Positions 9,240 to 18,091 are shown, numbered from the stretch's first letter. The stretch: 64,000 nt of DNA from UBA8401 sp041665525 (GCA_041665525.1 JBAYIS010000001.1:62001-126000), one strand, 5' to 3'. Translations and numbers: made by a program. Notes: a model not told the origin generated them from the letters alone.

Positions 9240-9434
9240 TCACGGTTTTTGATTCATTATCCGTACAGGAAGCGTCACGATAAACCTTAACAGTGAAAGA
9301 ATTCCATCGACGGCAATTCCTGCAATTCGGAAAGGCAGGAGCAAAAGCCAGACAATTGGATAGAGGATAACCGCAAGGAGAGCGACCGGCCAACAGAGGA
9401 AAAGAAGAATGCACCAAAAGAAAAATTTTACCAT
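9240..9434 (-). CDS. Small membrane protein of unknown function
   Basis: A 64-residue, very hydrophobic protein: two closely spaced helices (about residues 4-34 and 38-58) with an Arg-containing end and C-terminal Q-K-P. It starts 12 bases after the rlmF stop on the same strand, so it is probably co-transcribed. A possible AAGG lies ten bases before the ATG. I recognise no family. The strong amphipathic/hydrophobic pattern and spacing favour a real gene, but no motif proves it. Confidence 0.55.
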   Translation of the reverse strand: MVKFFFWCILLFLCWPVALLAVILYPIVWLLLLPFRIAGIAVDGILSLLRFIVTLPVRIMNQKP

Positions 9435-9446
9435 GATTATTGTGCC

Positions 9447-10445
9447 TTATGTCTTTAATGGAGGTTCAGATTGCCAATGACTCATCTTCCACGCACGTTG
9501 TTGTTCCATTGTCAGAAACGTCCATGCGACGAATCTGCTTTTTTTTTGTCCCTGTTCCATGCCAATGATCCGGACCTCTTTTGCCCCAAAATGGTGAAGG
9601 TGCTTTTTGACGAATTCTAGATTCGAACCTTTCGATAGTAAGGTTGAGAACCAGAATACCTGCTCGCTAAAATCTGCACTGTCCGCAATCAATCCTTTAA
9701 CAAAAGCCGCTTCGCCTCCAGGATAATACAATTCATTTTGTTGACCGCCAAAGTTTAAAACTGTGTTTCCGCTGCTATTAATTCCGAGATTCTTCCATTT
9801 CCGTTTCGTCCCGGCAACAGCTTGCTCCAGGCTGGAATGGAAAGGAGGATTACACATCGTTATATCATACTGTTCACTCGGCAGTAGGACTCCCCGAAAA
9901 AATATCCCGGGATCAGATTGTAGTCTGATGGAAATGTGATCCGGAGGGATATGATTCGATTCCAGGATATTCCGGGCTGACGAGACTGCAACGGAATCAA
10001 TTTCAGTTCCGATGAACTTCCAACCATATTCCTTATACCCAAGGAGCGGGTAGATACAGTTTGCTCCAGCGCCGATATCCAGAACGGAGACGGCCGTTCC
10101 CTGCGGTATCACATTGTTATTGACTGTTGCCAAAAGATCTGCGAGGTGATGAATGTAATCTGCACGGCCGGGAACCGGAGGACAAAGATAATCTTTAGGA
10201 ATATCCCAGAAGTGCACTCCATAGAAATGATGAAGCAGAACTGAATTAAGTGCCCGGACCGCATCGGGATTGGAAAAATCTATCGTTTCACGCTGATATC
10301 TATTTACAAAAACGAATTGCCGAAGCTCTGGATACTGACCGAGGAGTGTAACGAAATCATAACGCGCGTTGTTCTTATTCCGCGGATGCAAACCGCTCTT
10401 TTTTTCCGTAGTAATCTTCTTTTTATTTGTCAATGGTTTGTGCAA
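9447..10445 (-). CDS. rlmF: 23S rRNA (adenine(1618)-N(6))-methyltransferase RlmF
   Basis: A 332-residue SAM-dependent methyltransferase. The N-terminus carries the RlmF signature G-L-H-P-R-N followed by R-Y-D-F, then P-G-R-A-D-Y-I-H-H-L-A-D-L-L. The SAM-binding glycine motif is V-L-D-I-G-A-G-A-N (about 125-133), and N-P-P-F-H-S-S is the N6-adenine catalytic motif. It methylates A1618 of 23S rRNA. The start is unclear: the first in-frame start is TTG at 10445, with GGGGA too close to be ideal, and a second TTG lies four codons later. Length agrees with the family (about 300-340 residues). Confidence 0.93.
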   Translation of the reverse strand: MHKPLTNKKKITTEKKSGLHPRNKNNARYDFVTLLGQYPELRQFVFVNRYQRETIDFSNPDAVRALNSVLLHHFYGVHFWDIPKDYLCPPVPGRADYIHHLADLLATVNNNVIPQGTAVSVLDIGAGANCIYPLLGYKEYGWKFIGTEIDSVAVSSARNILESNHIPPDHISIRLQSDPGIFFRGVLLPSEQYDITMCNPPFHSSLEQAVAGTKRKWKNLGINSSGNTVLNFGGQQNELYYPGGEAAFVKGLIADSADFSEQVFWFSTLLSKGSNLEFVKKHLHHFGAKEVRIIGMEQGQKKSRFVAWTFLTMEQQRAWKMSHWQSEPPLKT

Positions 10446-10646
10446 TCCCCAGGTTGGATCTTGATGCTTTTCCTTTTTGATAAAGTATCAAGTTCTAATA
10501 TTGATCTCTTCAATATTACCCGCAAATCAATGGTTCAAATGAATCATAAAATCCTGTTTCGAGAAAGGGTGGACGGTTCCATGATTCCGCGAATAATTTA
10601 TCAGTATCAAATTTGATCACCATGTGATCTTTCAATGGGGTAGATT

Positions 10647-11312
10647 TTATTTTTGTCTCGCCAGAGCCGTTATGGTATTATTATCGATGATCGATGTTGG
10701 ATAGCCTTCTATCGTCAAACGGATCATGGATCGTCCAATCTCTTCCAGTGTGCAGACGAAATTTGGAAATAAGTTTTTCAGAAAAGGATACAGACGTCCG
10801 ATAGTCGTAGACATCGGCAGGGCATTTTTCAACCCTTTCATCGGCTTTATGAATCCTGGGCGGAAATTGAATACAGCTTTGAATGGCAGTTTCATAAGGT
10901 CGTTCTCGGTTTTACCTTTTACTCGCGCCCACATAGTTTTGCCGGATTCTGTACTGTCCGTCCCAGATCCCGATACGTAGCAAAAGGTCATTTCCGGGTT
11001 GAGCCGCGATAATGTCACAGCGACATGCATCGTTAGATCATAGGTCGTTCGCGCATATTCCTGCTCGTTCTTTCCAATGGAAGTGACGCCGAGACAAAAA
11101 TAGCACGCGTTATAGCCGGACAGTTGAGTTTCGATTGAAGAAAAATTATAAAAATCGGAGTGGACGATTTCTTGTAATTTATGGTGCGAAATACCGCACG
11201 GTCTTCGGCCAATCACAAGAACGGATTCGACCTGTTGATGATTCAATGCGACGTGAAGAACACCTTCTCCGACCATACCGGTTGCGCCGAAGATGATTGT
11301 ACGGATACTCAT
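10647..11312 (-). CDS. NAD(P)-binding Rossmann-fold protein (epimerase-like)
   Basis: A 221-residue protein with an N-terminal dinucleotide-binding motif G-A-T-G-M-V-G (residues 9-15) and V-I-G-R-R-P after the second strand, as in NAD(P)-binding atypical SDRs. Y-V-S-G-S-G-T-D-S-T in the middle resembles the active-site region of YbjT/oxidoreductase-like proteins, but the classical YxxxK is not obvious. Substrate unknown. It is followed on the minus strand by a short palindrome (GATCAC/GTGATC at 10615-10629) that lacks a T run, so its role as terminator is doubtful. Confidence 0.8.
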   Translation of the reverse strand: MSIRTIIFGATGMVGEGVLHVALNHQQVESVLVIGRRPCGISHHKLQEIVHSDFYNFSSIETQLSGYNACYFCLGVTSIGKNEQEYARTTYDLTMHVAVTLSRLNPEMTFCYVSGSGTDSTESGKTMWARVKGKTENDLMKLPFKAVFNFRPGFIKPMKGLKNALPMSTTIGRLYPFLKNLFPNFVCTLEEIGRSMIRLTIEGYPTSIIDNNTITALARQK

Positions 11313-11356
11313 AAAAATCCTCTCAGTGGAATAGTGTGTTCCAATGTAGAGAAGAG

Positions 11357-11391
11357 AAAAAAGGAATGCAAGATACGGAATATTGCATTCC
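11357..11391 (-). terminator. Intrinsic terminator after the cupin gene
   Basis: On the minus strand, a perfect 9-bp stem (GGAATGCAA/TTGCATTCC) is followed directly by six T residues, just past the cupin stop codon. Confidence 0.9.
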
Positions 11392-11396
11392 GCTCT

Positions 11397-11723
11397 TTAT
11401 TTGATCATTGTCAGAAGCATTTTGAATCGTTCGGCCGCTTTCACTGCATGCGGTACATTTCCGGGAAGGATGATCGATTCGCCGGCATTAACGGTGAACG
11501 CTTGTCCGAAGAGAATCACCTCGGCGGATCCGTCAATTACCTGGATTAATGCTTCGAACGGTGAAGTGTGTTCGCTGAGTTCTTCCCCGGCGTCAAAAGC
11601 GAACAGGGTCGCATGGCCGCTCGGTTTTTTAATTACCATTTTACTGACGATAGCATTGGATGCATAGTCAATTGACTTACTCAGGACAAAGACTTCGGCT
11701 GTCTGGAATTCATTTTGTTTCAT
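11397..11723 (-). CDS. Small cupin-domain protein
   Basis: A 108-residue single-domain cupin. Motif 1 is visible in the middle (G-E-E-L-S-E-H-T-S-P-F-E-A) and motif 2 as G-E-S-I-I-L-P-G-N-V-P-H-A. The expected metal ligands are partly present (His and Glu in motif 1, His in motif 2). Small cupins of this type bind a divalent metal or small ligand; substrate unknown. It stands between two minus-strand genes and has its own terminator, so it is probably a single-gene unit. Confidence 0.85.
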   Translation of the reverse strand: MKQNEFQTAEVFVLSKSIDYASNAIVSKMVIKKPSGHATLFAFDAGEELSEHTSPFEALIQVIDGSAEVILFGQAFTVNAGESIILPGNVPHAVKAAERFKMLLTMIK

Positions 11724-11868
11724 GGTTTCCCCCGCATGTATGATCTAAAGGAAATTGTCTGCAATGAAAGATACAGTACTTTTAGATAAGCAAAAACTAA
11801 GTTTACCAGAACACTTTGGAAAGATGAGATGCGAATTGAAGATATTTCAATCCACAGTAAATTGAATG

Positions 11869-13359
11869 TTACTCTTCAGAACTTTTTACGAGCGGTGCAC
11901 CATTCGCAAAATCATACAACGTTAGGCGGCGAAGTCGGTAATATGTTATCCAATAATCGGACAAAGTCTGAATGCGCGCACGATAGGCAGCATCTTTCTC
12001 CGATTGAGCAAGGAACAGGTTCGGCACATCGATCTTGCCGATAGTGAACCGTTCTCTTGCAACATCAAATCTCCGCTGAGCTACGGTGTCGGCTTTTCCG
12101 GAGAGTGTTACTTGCGTCTGAAGTTGTAGAAAACGTCGAACCTGGTACAACACTTCCTGCTTAAAGGTGAACTGTTGGGAAGCAACGGACTGTTCTATAC
12201 GGGATTGTTCTGCTTCCGCCGCTTCAACCGCGTGGGTGCCGGTGCCGAATCCGTAGATTGGAATCTGTAATTGCACACTGAATTCCTGTTGGTCCAACAG
12301 ATTAATATACGCATCGCCGAAAGTATTGGCTTTTTGGTTCAGGCCGATGTTGGCAAACACAGACATGGCAAATGTATTATTGGATGATGTCTGACGCACA
12401 TTCCGTTCGGCAGACAGTTTTTGTCTTTCAAATTCAAGTACGTCACTTCGGAATTGATTTGCATACTCCAATGCTTTTACCGGGTCCACTTCGATGAACG
12501 GAGCGGATTCATCGGGTCGGACAAAGATCGGACGATCATCCGTGATACCGATGGAGTGACGAAAACTCTGCAGTGCCCGGTCAAATTCGATTATGGCACT
12601 TTCAAACTGTGTTTTGGCATTCAGGAATGCCAATTCGCTTTGCAGCAGATCGTTCTCAGCGATCTTTCCTACATTGAACCTCCCTTTCGATATCTGAAAC
12701 AATGTATCATTGATTGCAAGATTCAATTGGGCATTGTTCACGTTCATAGAGGCAAGATAGAAACCGAAAAACTTGCTCGTGATATCAATTGCTGCATCTT
12801 CCATCGCCTCGACAAATTCGCGATGGGAGGATTGATAACTCAATTCCTCCAGTTCGGAATCCCATGCTGCGGAATTGATTGAGAAGAGTGATTGTCGCAA
12901 CGAAAAGGTAAGTGGAGTTGAGCGGTAAAATGCACTTTTTGTTTCGAGATTGTCCAGCCTGTTCAATCGTGATGCAATGGAGATCTCTGTATTCGTCCAA
13001 GGAATGCGCTGTGATAATCCCAATGATAGTGAAGATTGTGCTTGTCTCTGTAACAGGAATGTGTTGCTACCGTCCGGCTGTGTGATACTATTGATTGTCC
13101 GGATGAATTGCGGCGCATCCGCCTGCAATGACAGCTGCGGCAGAAATCCGGCAGCGAATGCTTTATATGAGTGTTTTTTACTGCTATAGGTAGCACGCGC
13201 CATAGCTGAAAGCGGTCCGTTCTCCTGTCCCATGCGGATGCACTCATTGAGAGTCAATGTCAAAGTATCGAGAGGTTGTGCACCGAGGCGGCAGGGACTC
13301 CAAAGAAAGGAGACGACAAGAATGGCATGGAAACGATATTTGTAGAAAGAATTATTCAT
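11869..13359 (-). CDS. TolC-family outer membrane efflux protein
   Basis: A 496-residue outer membrane factor. A signal peptide (about residues 1-27) is followed by two repeats of long heptad-type helices and short beta segments typical of TolC/OEP proteins, with S-L-R-Q-S-L-F, N-V-G-K-I-A-E-N-D-L-L-Q-S-E-L and its second-half echo T-I-G-K-I-D-V-P-N-L-F-L-A-Q-S-E. The repeated (N/T)-x-G-K-I-x-x-x-(D/N)-L motif is the internal duplication of the family. It would form the exit channel for the adaptor and permease encoded just upstream; it overlaps the permease gene by eight bases. Confidence 0.93.
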   Translation of the reverse strand: MNNSFYKYRFHAILVVSFLWSPCRLGAQPLDTLTLTLNECIRMGQENGPLSAMARATYSSKKHSYKAFAAGFLPQLSLQADAPQFIRTINSITQPDGSNTFLLQRQAQSSLSLGLSQRIPWTNTEISIASRLNRLDNLETKSAFYRSTPLTFSLRQSLFSINSAAWDSELEELSYQSSHREFVEAMEDAAIDITSKFFGFYLASMNVNNAQLNLAINDTLFQISKGRFNVGKIAENDLLQSELAFLNAKTQFESAIIEFDRALQSFRHSIGITDDRPIFVRPDESAPFIEVDPVKALEYANQFRSDVLEFERQKLSAERNVRQTSSNNTFAMSVFANIGLNQKANTFGDAYINLLDQQEFSVQLQIPIYGFGTGTHAVEAAEAEQSRIEQSVASQQFTFKQEVLYQVRRFLQLQTQVTLSGKADTVAQRRFDVARERFTIGKIDVPNLFLAQSEKDAAYRARIQTLSDYWITYYRLRRLTLYDFANGAPLVKSSEE

Positions 13360-14740
13360 AGCGCAAAGATTGTATCACATCCTGATCGGCGGCGCGTTTG
13401 GCAGGGAAATATCCGAATGCAATGCCAATGCTGATGGAAATGGCAAATGAGATGACAATGGAAATGAAGGAGACGATCGTATGGATTTCCGCAGTGTATT
13501 CAATAACGATGCTGATAGTGAATCCCAATACGATCCCGACGATCCCTCCGGTAACGCTGATAGTGATCGCCTCGGACAGAAACTGCATGGTGATGTCACT
13601 CCGGGTTGCACCGACCGACCGGCGGATACCGATTTCTTTTGTCCGTTCCATGACAGATGCAAGCATGATGTTCATGATGCCGATGCCGCCGACAATCAGG
13701 GAGATGGAAGCGATAGCTCCCAATACGATGTTAAAGATCTCTTTGGTACGCTGTTCCTGTTTTAGGAGTTCTTCCGGTACGGTGACCGAAAAATCGATCA
13801 ATCCGTTGTGCCGGCGCTGCAACATCCGGCTGATCACTTCCGCCAAAGGACGAATCTGTTCCGTATTACTCACCCGGACCACCAGCCGGTCCACCTGATG
13901 ATAGTTCACAGCTTTTTTTTGTTCTTCACTGTCGTCGGTGGAGTTACCATCGCGAGAGGCGTTTTGAACATCCCGTCTGGTCACCAGTGCTCGATTCTTA
14001 TACCGAAGCAAGACGGTGTTGACAGGGGAGTAGATATCGTAATTGTAATCGCGGAGGCCGAGATGCTGGATGTTCTGTTTGGAAACATTTCGCTCGTTCA
14101 TCACGCCGATGACAGTAAGCCACAACTTTCCGCATTTGATCTTTTTCCCGATAGGATCTTCGCGGGTAAAAAACTTTGTCTTAATTCCATGTCCAATAAT
14201 GGCGACCGGCAAGGAGCGCTCCAAATGTGTTTGGGAAAAATAGGAACCTTTCTCCAGAGCGTAGTCTGCGTGCTGAAAGAATGTCGAATCCACGCCGACC
14301 AGTTTGGTGGACCGCTTCAATCCCTGACGGAGTGCAACTGTTTCAATGACCACTTCAGGACTGACCGATTCGACATTCGGAAGTGTTTGTGCAATGCTGT
14401 GACCGTCCTGCAACGTTAAGCCGGGCGAGAACTTCTTCTTTTCATTCGCTTTCTGGCTGTCGTCTTCTTCCACCTTGCCTTCTTCCTGTTCGATAATGGG
14501 AGTGATGATGATGTTGTTCGTTCCGAGCAGTTTCATCTGGTCGAGGATCTCCTGCTGGGCTCCGCGGCCGATCGCGAGCATAGATATGACAGATGCAACA
14601 CCGAAAACGATTCCGAGAGAGGTCAGGCCGGAGCGAAGTTTATTGCGGAAGATTGCTTCCATGGCAGTCAGCACATTGCTGCTGAGAGCATGTGATGGAG
14701 TCAGTGCAGCGATAATAGACCGGATTCCTTTTTGTATCAC
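13352..14740 (-). CDS. MacB-like ABC transporter permease (FtsX fold), no ATPase domain
   Basis: A 462-residue permease with the MacB/FtsX plan: one N-terminal helix (about 37-57, L-G-I-V-F-G-V-A), a large periplasmic domain, and three C-terminal helices (about 335-455) with G-I-G-I-M-N-I-M-L-A-S-V-x-E-R-T-K-E-I-G-I-R-R, the family hallmark. A polar Gln/Glu/Lys stretch lies at 82-100. MacB proteins move substrates to TolC using ATP. The nucleotide-binding domain is not fused and no ABC ATPase gene is found in this operon. The start is GTG, overlapping the adaptor stop by four bases (GTGA). Confidence 0.93.
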   Translation of the reverse strand: MIQKGIRSIIAALTPSHALSSNVLTAMEAIFRNKLRSGLTSLGIVFGVASVISMLAIGRGAQQEILDQMKLLGTNNIIITPIIEQEEGKVEEDDSQKANEKKKFSPGLTLQDGHSIAQTLPNVESVSPEVVIETVALRQGLKRSTKLVGVDSTFFQHADYALEKGSYFSQTHLERSLPVAIIGHGIKTKFFTREDPIGKKIKCGKLWLTVIGVMNERNVSKQNIQHLGLRDYNYDIYSPVNTVLLRYKNRALVTRRDVQNASRDGNSTDDSEEQKKAVNYHQVDRLVVRVSNTEQIRPLAEVISRMLQRRHNGLIDFSVTVPEELLKQEQRTKEIFNIVLGAIASISLIVGGIGIMNIMLASVMERTKEIGIRRSVGATRSDITMQFLSEAITISVTGGIVGIVLGFTISIVIEYTAEIHTIVSFISIVISFAISISIGIAFGYFPAKRAADQDVIQSLRYE

Positions 14741-16029
14741 GACGGCTCTTTCAACGGCTTCAGTTTGGTAGTGCCGGCGTCAGGGGGAGGAGAGAGAAAT
14801 AACTCATCTTGTTCAGTGATGCCGTGCAGTACAATGGCAGCGTTATCGTTTTGCAATCCGATCTTTACTTCCTGCTTCACTACGCCGCCATTCCGGATAT
14901 AAACGAATGTTGTGGAATCCTGTGTATGGATCGTTTCCAGCGGAATGGAAAGAACATTTGGGACCTTCGCCACGCGAATCTCATTGGAGGTGGTCATTGA
15001 AGGCCGTAGTGTCGTATCACGATCGTTAATGATGATGCGCACTTCGAATACTTTGGAATCAGAATTAGGCCGTTGTTCACCGATGTTTGCCACTTGTGTT
15101 ACACTGCCGGAAAGCTTTTTATTGGGGTCAGCATCCAATCGCAGCGTCACTTCCTGTCCCACTGCGATCTTTTGAATATCCACTTCGTTCACATACGTTA
15201 TTGATTCCATCATTGTCAGATCCGGCAGTGTGGCCACCGTCGGTTCCCAGGGACTCAACGTTGCTCCAACGATTTTTTTCTTCCCGTTCCATTCCCGAGC
15301 ATACACCACCATACCATCAGCAGGTGCGAGAATGGTAAATTGCATCAGTACACTCCTCATGATGTCCAGTTTTTGGCGTTCTTTTAGAAGGTCGGCTTCC
15401 ACTGCCTGGATCTTTGCAATAGATTGTTGTGTCTTGGTCACATAGTTCTTCTTCGCCTGGGCAATGGAACGTTCCGTTCTGTCATAATCAATCTGAGCCT
15501 GTCGTTTGACGGCGGGTGCTTCATAAGACGACTGTTCCAGCACGATCTTTTTTTCCTCCAAACTGTAAATCAGATTTACCAGCTCATCGCGCGCCTGCGA
15601 CAGGGCAAGGGTGCTATCCAAAACAGTCTGTGTATATTGCGCATCCAATTTCTGGACAGAGAGTTCCGATTCTTTCAAACGATTTGCAATTTCTGCCTTA
15701 TCAAGCTCTGCAACGAATTCTCCTTTCTTCACCACAGTCCCTTCAGCAATCAGGTTGGAGATTTTCATTTGCCAGATGCCTGCCGCACGCGCTTGCTCCG
15801 GACCCTTTATCTCGATGGAGTTTTTCGCTTGCAGTTCACCGGTGGTTGTAATAGAAACGATAAATTCGCCTTTTACTGGAGAAACGACGAGTTCCGACGA
15901 AGCACCCCCTTTGCTGTTCAACAAAAAGAAAATAATAAAGATCAGGATCGACCCTCCGGAGATGCCGTAGATGATCCGTTTTTTTAGAGGGAGTTGTGAA
16001 TAAGTGGAAATGATGTAGGAAATTTTCAT
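14737..16029 (-). CDS. Periplasmic adaptor (HlyD/MacA family) of the efflux operon
   Basis: A membrane-fusion protein of about 430 residues. An N-terminal anchor helix is followed by a short beta segment (V-S-P-V-K-G-E-F), a barrel-sandwich region, a long coiled coil (about 95-210, rich in Gln, Lys, Glu, Arg), and the returning lipoyl half with A-P-A-D-G-M-V-V-Y. It bridges permease and TolC. Codons before 16029 (TTG at 16056, ATG at 16038) could extend it; no start has a good ribosome site, so the N-terminus is uncertain. It is the first gene of the three-gene operon. Confidence 0.9.
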   Translation of the reverse strand: MKISYIISTYSQLPLKKRIIYGISGGSILIFIIFFLLNSKGGASSELVVSPVKGEFIVSITTTGELQAKNSIEIKGPEQARAAGIWQMKISNLIAEGTVVKKGEFVAELDKAEIANRLKESELSVQKLDAQYTQTVLDSTLALSQARDELVNLIYSLEEKKIVLEQSSYEAPAVKRQAQIDYDRTERSIAQAKKNYVTKTQQSIAKIQAVEADLLKERQKLDIMRSVLMQFTILAPADGMVVYAREWNGKKKIVGATLSPWEPTVATLPDLTMMESITYVNEVDIQKIAVGQEVTLRLDADPNKKLSGSVTQVANIGEQRPNSDSKVFEVRIIINDRDTTLRPSMTTSNEIRVAKVPNVLSIPLETIHTQDSTTFVYIRNGGVVKQEVKIGLQNDNAAIVLHGITEQDELFLSPPPDAGTTKLKPLKEPS

Positions 16030-16210
16030 AGCGAACATTCGCAGGTCAATGATCAATGAATAGTTAACTGATCTCTGTCGTTCAGCGTTGTGGGAAAATT
16101 AACGTCCTTCTTTAGACGAGGTTGATTGAAAAACGGTAGGAAAAGGTAAAGAAGGGTATTCACGAAAGCAAGAAGGAAGGGGGAGTATTTATTCGGTATG
16201 TACGTTCGAA

Positions 16211-16242
16211 AATAAAACGGCACCCCGGGTATCTGGATGCCG
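16211..16242 (-). terminator. Intrinsic terminator after the DUF59 gene
   Basis: On the minus strand, an 8-bp stem (CGGCATCC with GGGTGCCG, one G-T pair) is followed by TTTTATTTT, 29 bases after the stop codon. It separates this unit from the efflux operon. Confidence 0.8.
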
Positions 16243-16270
16243 TACAATTGTCATGATATCGATGCAGTCA

Positions 16271-16615
16271 CTATCTGGTGAATTGCACCTTTTTTTTTGC
16301 TTCATCACTCATCATTGAAGGATTCCATGCGGGAAACCAGACAATTCGAACATCCGCATCTGCCACACCAGGAAGCAACGCGACGCGTTCTCGCACATTG
16401 TTCGCGATCTGCCCGGATAGTCCGCACCCTTGAGAAGTAAGTGTCATTTTTACGCCGACCCAGTCATCGATGATTTTCACATCATACACGAGTCCGAGAT
16501 CCACGATACTGACAGGAATTTCGGGATCAAAAACATCCTTTAATGCAGCATAAACCTGTTCTTTGGTGATTATGGGAAATTGTTCTGATTGAGTTGTTGC
16601 AGAGTTGTTTTCCAT
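16271..16615 (-). CDS. DUF59/MIP18-family Fe-S cluster assembly factor
   Basis: A 114-residue protein of the PaaD/SufT/MIP18 family. It has the characteristic D-P-E-I-P-V-S-I-V-D-L-G-L-V-Y segment (about residues 28-42) and M-T-L-T-S-Q-G-C-G-L-S with a conserved cysteine, plus a C-terminal V-W-F-P-A-W-N-P-S-M-M-S-D-E-A-K. Such proteins help mature iron-sulfur proteins. The ATG at 16615 is preferred over an upstream TTG at 16627. It is a stand-alone gene between its own terminator and an 18-bp palindrome upstream, suggesting dedicated regulation. Confidence 0.9.
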   Translation of the reverse strand: MENNSATTQSEQFPIITKEQVYAALKDVFDPEIPVSIVDLGLVYDVKIIDDWVGVKMTLTSQGCGLSGQIANNVRERVALLPGVADADVRIVWFPAWNPSMMSDEAKKKVQFTR

Positions 16616-16654
16616 AGTTGCTTTCAAATATCATGATGAAGGAAAGTGGCTTTC

Positions 16655-16672
16655 TTCGATAGTACTATCGAA
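16655..16672. promoter_or_regulatory. 18-bp perfect palindrome, candidate operator
   Basis: TTCGATAGTACTATCGAA is a perfect palindrome 39 bases upstream of the DUF59 start codon. A TTGCAG-type -35 lies upstream of it on the minus strand. A symmetric site here most likely binds a dimeric regulator; which one is unknown. Confidence 0.55.
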
Positions 16673-16731
16673 CATAAATAAAAACATCTTGACTGCAAGA
16701 ATAGTTCGTGGAATTGTTTTATTGGAATATA

Positions 16732-17082
16732 TCAATTAGTCCCGTTTAATGATCGTGAATACAGTGAAAGATACAATCGAATCTTCGAAGATTCATCATG
16801 AGAGACTTTTGCTTTGGGATTCATGACCAAAAGGATGCTGTCCCAGGCTGAAGCAGTATATTGCTGAGGCACATAGAGACTATGGCAACCAGAACATTTT
16901 TTTACATACAATTCCCTTCCGGCAACCGCATCATCAAATGCGGCTGCCTCGGTAGAATAGTTCCGAACCATTTCCTGGGTTGGATAAGGAACACTTGATG
17001 CACAACTGTTTAGAATATGCGCGGATGCGAAAATAAAAACTGTTACGAATATTATTAAGGTATAGTTTTTCATCAAATTCAT
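16732..17082 (-). CDS. Monoheme c-type cytochrome lipoprotein
   Basis: A 116-residue protein. A hydrophobic signal segment ends in a lipobox-like I-L-N-S-C with the lipidated cysteine at 27. One heme c motif, CSGCH, lies at 63-67 in the context G-R-E-L-Y-V-K-K-C-S-G-C-H-S-L-Y, as in small class I cytochromes. A methionine near 86 could be the distal ligand. It would be a membrane-anchored electron carrier facing the periplasm, on either inner or outer membrane. The ATG overlaps the stop of the upstream outer-membrane barrel gene by four bases, so the two are coupled. Confidence 0.88.
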   Translation of the reverse strand: MNLMKNYTLIIFVTVFIFASAHILNSCASSVPYPTQEMVRNYSTEAAAFDDAVAGRELYVKKCSGCHSLYVPQQYTASAWDSILLVMNPKAKVSHDESSKIRLYLSLYSRSLNGTN

Positions 17083-17900
17083 AAGTGGAATGAAAAAAGG
17101 AGTCTTGTCTGCACTTTCTCAAACTCTCCCAGATCCAGGCTTCCGTTTTGTGTCGTGGCCCCTTTGAAACTGGTCAACTGCGGTTGTATGGTGAGAACTG
17201 TCCAGAAATATTCATTGGAAAATGCAATTGAAGGTCCGGCGAAGAGAGATGAATGCTTCAAAGAGCCATTAATAAAAACTGTTTTTTGAAGTGCTTCAAG
17301 TCCGACCGAAAAATGCGGTGTAAACTCATACGCCGCCGCAAGATCTATCTCGGCGATCAACTCTTCCTCGATTTCAGTGGTACCGTTAACAACATCGTAT
17401 GACCACTCTTGTTCTCCGACTGCATTCAATGCAAAAAGAAGATTGGAAAGTTGTTTATCGAACAACAATTTTCCTTCTAGTTCCTGTTTATCCGGACCAA
17501 CAGTCCATTCTCCATAAACTGCAAATCCGAAGGGATCAGCAACCCGGTCCATCAATTTGTATTTCCATTCATTGGAAATGCTCATTGAATACGAAGATGA
17601 TTTCGCACCGCCGGGAGCACCTTCATTAGAATCTCTCACCCTCCAGGTATAATTTAGATAGACAGCAGACATGAGATTATCGGTCACACCAAATTCATAT
17701 TCGATGCGTTGGTCGAGACGGCGGTAGAAATATGCTCTGCCGCGGCGGTCGGTATTCCATAATTCAATCTCTCGGGCTCCTTTGGGAAGTACCGATGTCT
17801 CGTATGTGAAGGCGAACTTACGTTCATTGGAAAATAGATCTTGCAATCCGGCAAGGGAAATGATGCAGAGAAGTAAATAGGGAAATCGATGCTTACTCAT
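17079..17900 (-). CDS. Outer-membrane beta-barrel protein of unknown function
   Basis: A 273-residue protein with a signal peptide (about residues 1-24) and alternating aromatic/polar strands throughout (Y-F-Y-R-R-L-D-Q-R-I-E-Y-E-F, A-V-Y-L-N-Y-T-W). It ends in L-L-F-S-F-H-L, close to the C-terminal signature of outer-membrane barrels. I estimate 10-14 strands from the pattern. AAGGAG lies seven bases before the ATG. It overlaps a monoheme lipoprotein gene by four bases. No transport substrate or homology class is recognised. Confidence 0.75.
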   Translation of the reverse strand: MSKHRFPYLLLCIISLAGLQDLFSNERKFAFTYETSVLPKGAREIELWNTDRRGRAYFYRRLDQRIEYEFGVTDNLMSAVYLNYTWRVRDSNEGAPGGAKSSSYSMSISNEWKYKLMDRVADPFGFAVYGEWTVGPDKQELEGKLLFDKQLSNLLFALNAVGEQEWSYDVVNGTTEIEEELIAEIDLAAAYEFTPHFSVGLEALQKTVFINGSLKHSSLFAGPSIAFSNEYFWTVLTIQPQLTSFKGATTQNGSLDLGEFEKVQTRLLFSFHL

Positions 17901-18031
17901 TACGGGTGCTCCTTTTGATATAGATGAGATGTTTGGGAGCAGTTCAGACAGGCTAAAATTCCATTGCTTGATGAATATCTGTTCATTATCTTAACAACAG
18001 AGAGTGCCATATCTGGTGCTCTTGTGATTTG

Positions 18032-18076
18032 AAACGCATCATCACACCTTTCGCGAGGGATTCTGATGGTGCGTTT
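18032..18076 (-). terminator. Hairpin after the feo operon, possible terminator
   Basis: Thirteen-base arms match at 12 positions (AAACGCATCATCA with TGATGGTGCGTTT). It lies just past the last feo gene on the minus strand. The T-run there is short, so termination may be weak or need a factor. Confidence 0.5.
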
Positions 18077-18091
18077 CTTTTTTAAATGATA

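Noticed and set aside
15424..15987. 187-codon plus-strand frame
   Set aside because: Antisense to the efflux adaptor, which shows its full domain order.
16053..16247. 64-codon minus-strand frame overlapping the adaptor gene start and a terminator
   Set aside because: It runs through a strong terminator hairpin and has no ribosome site.
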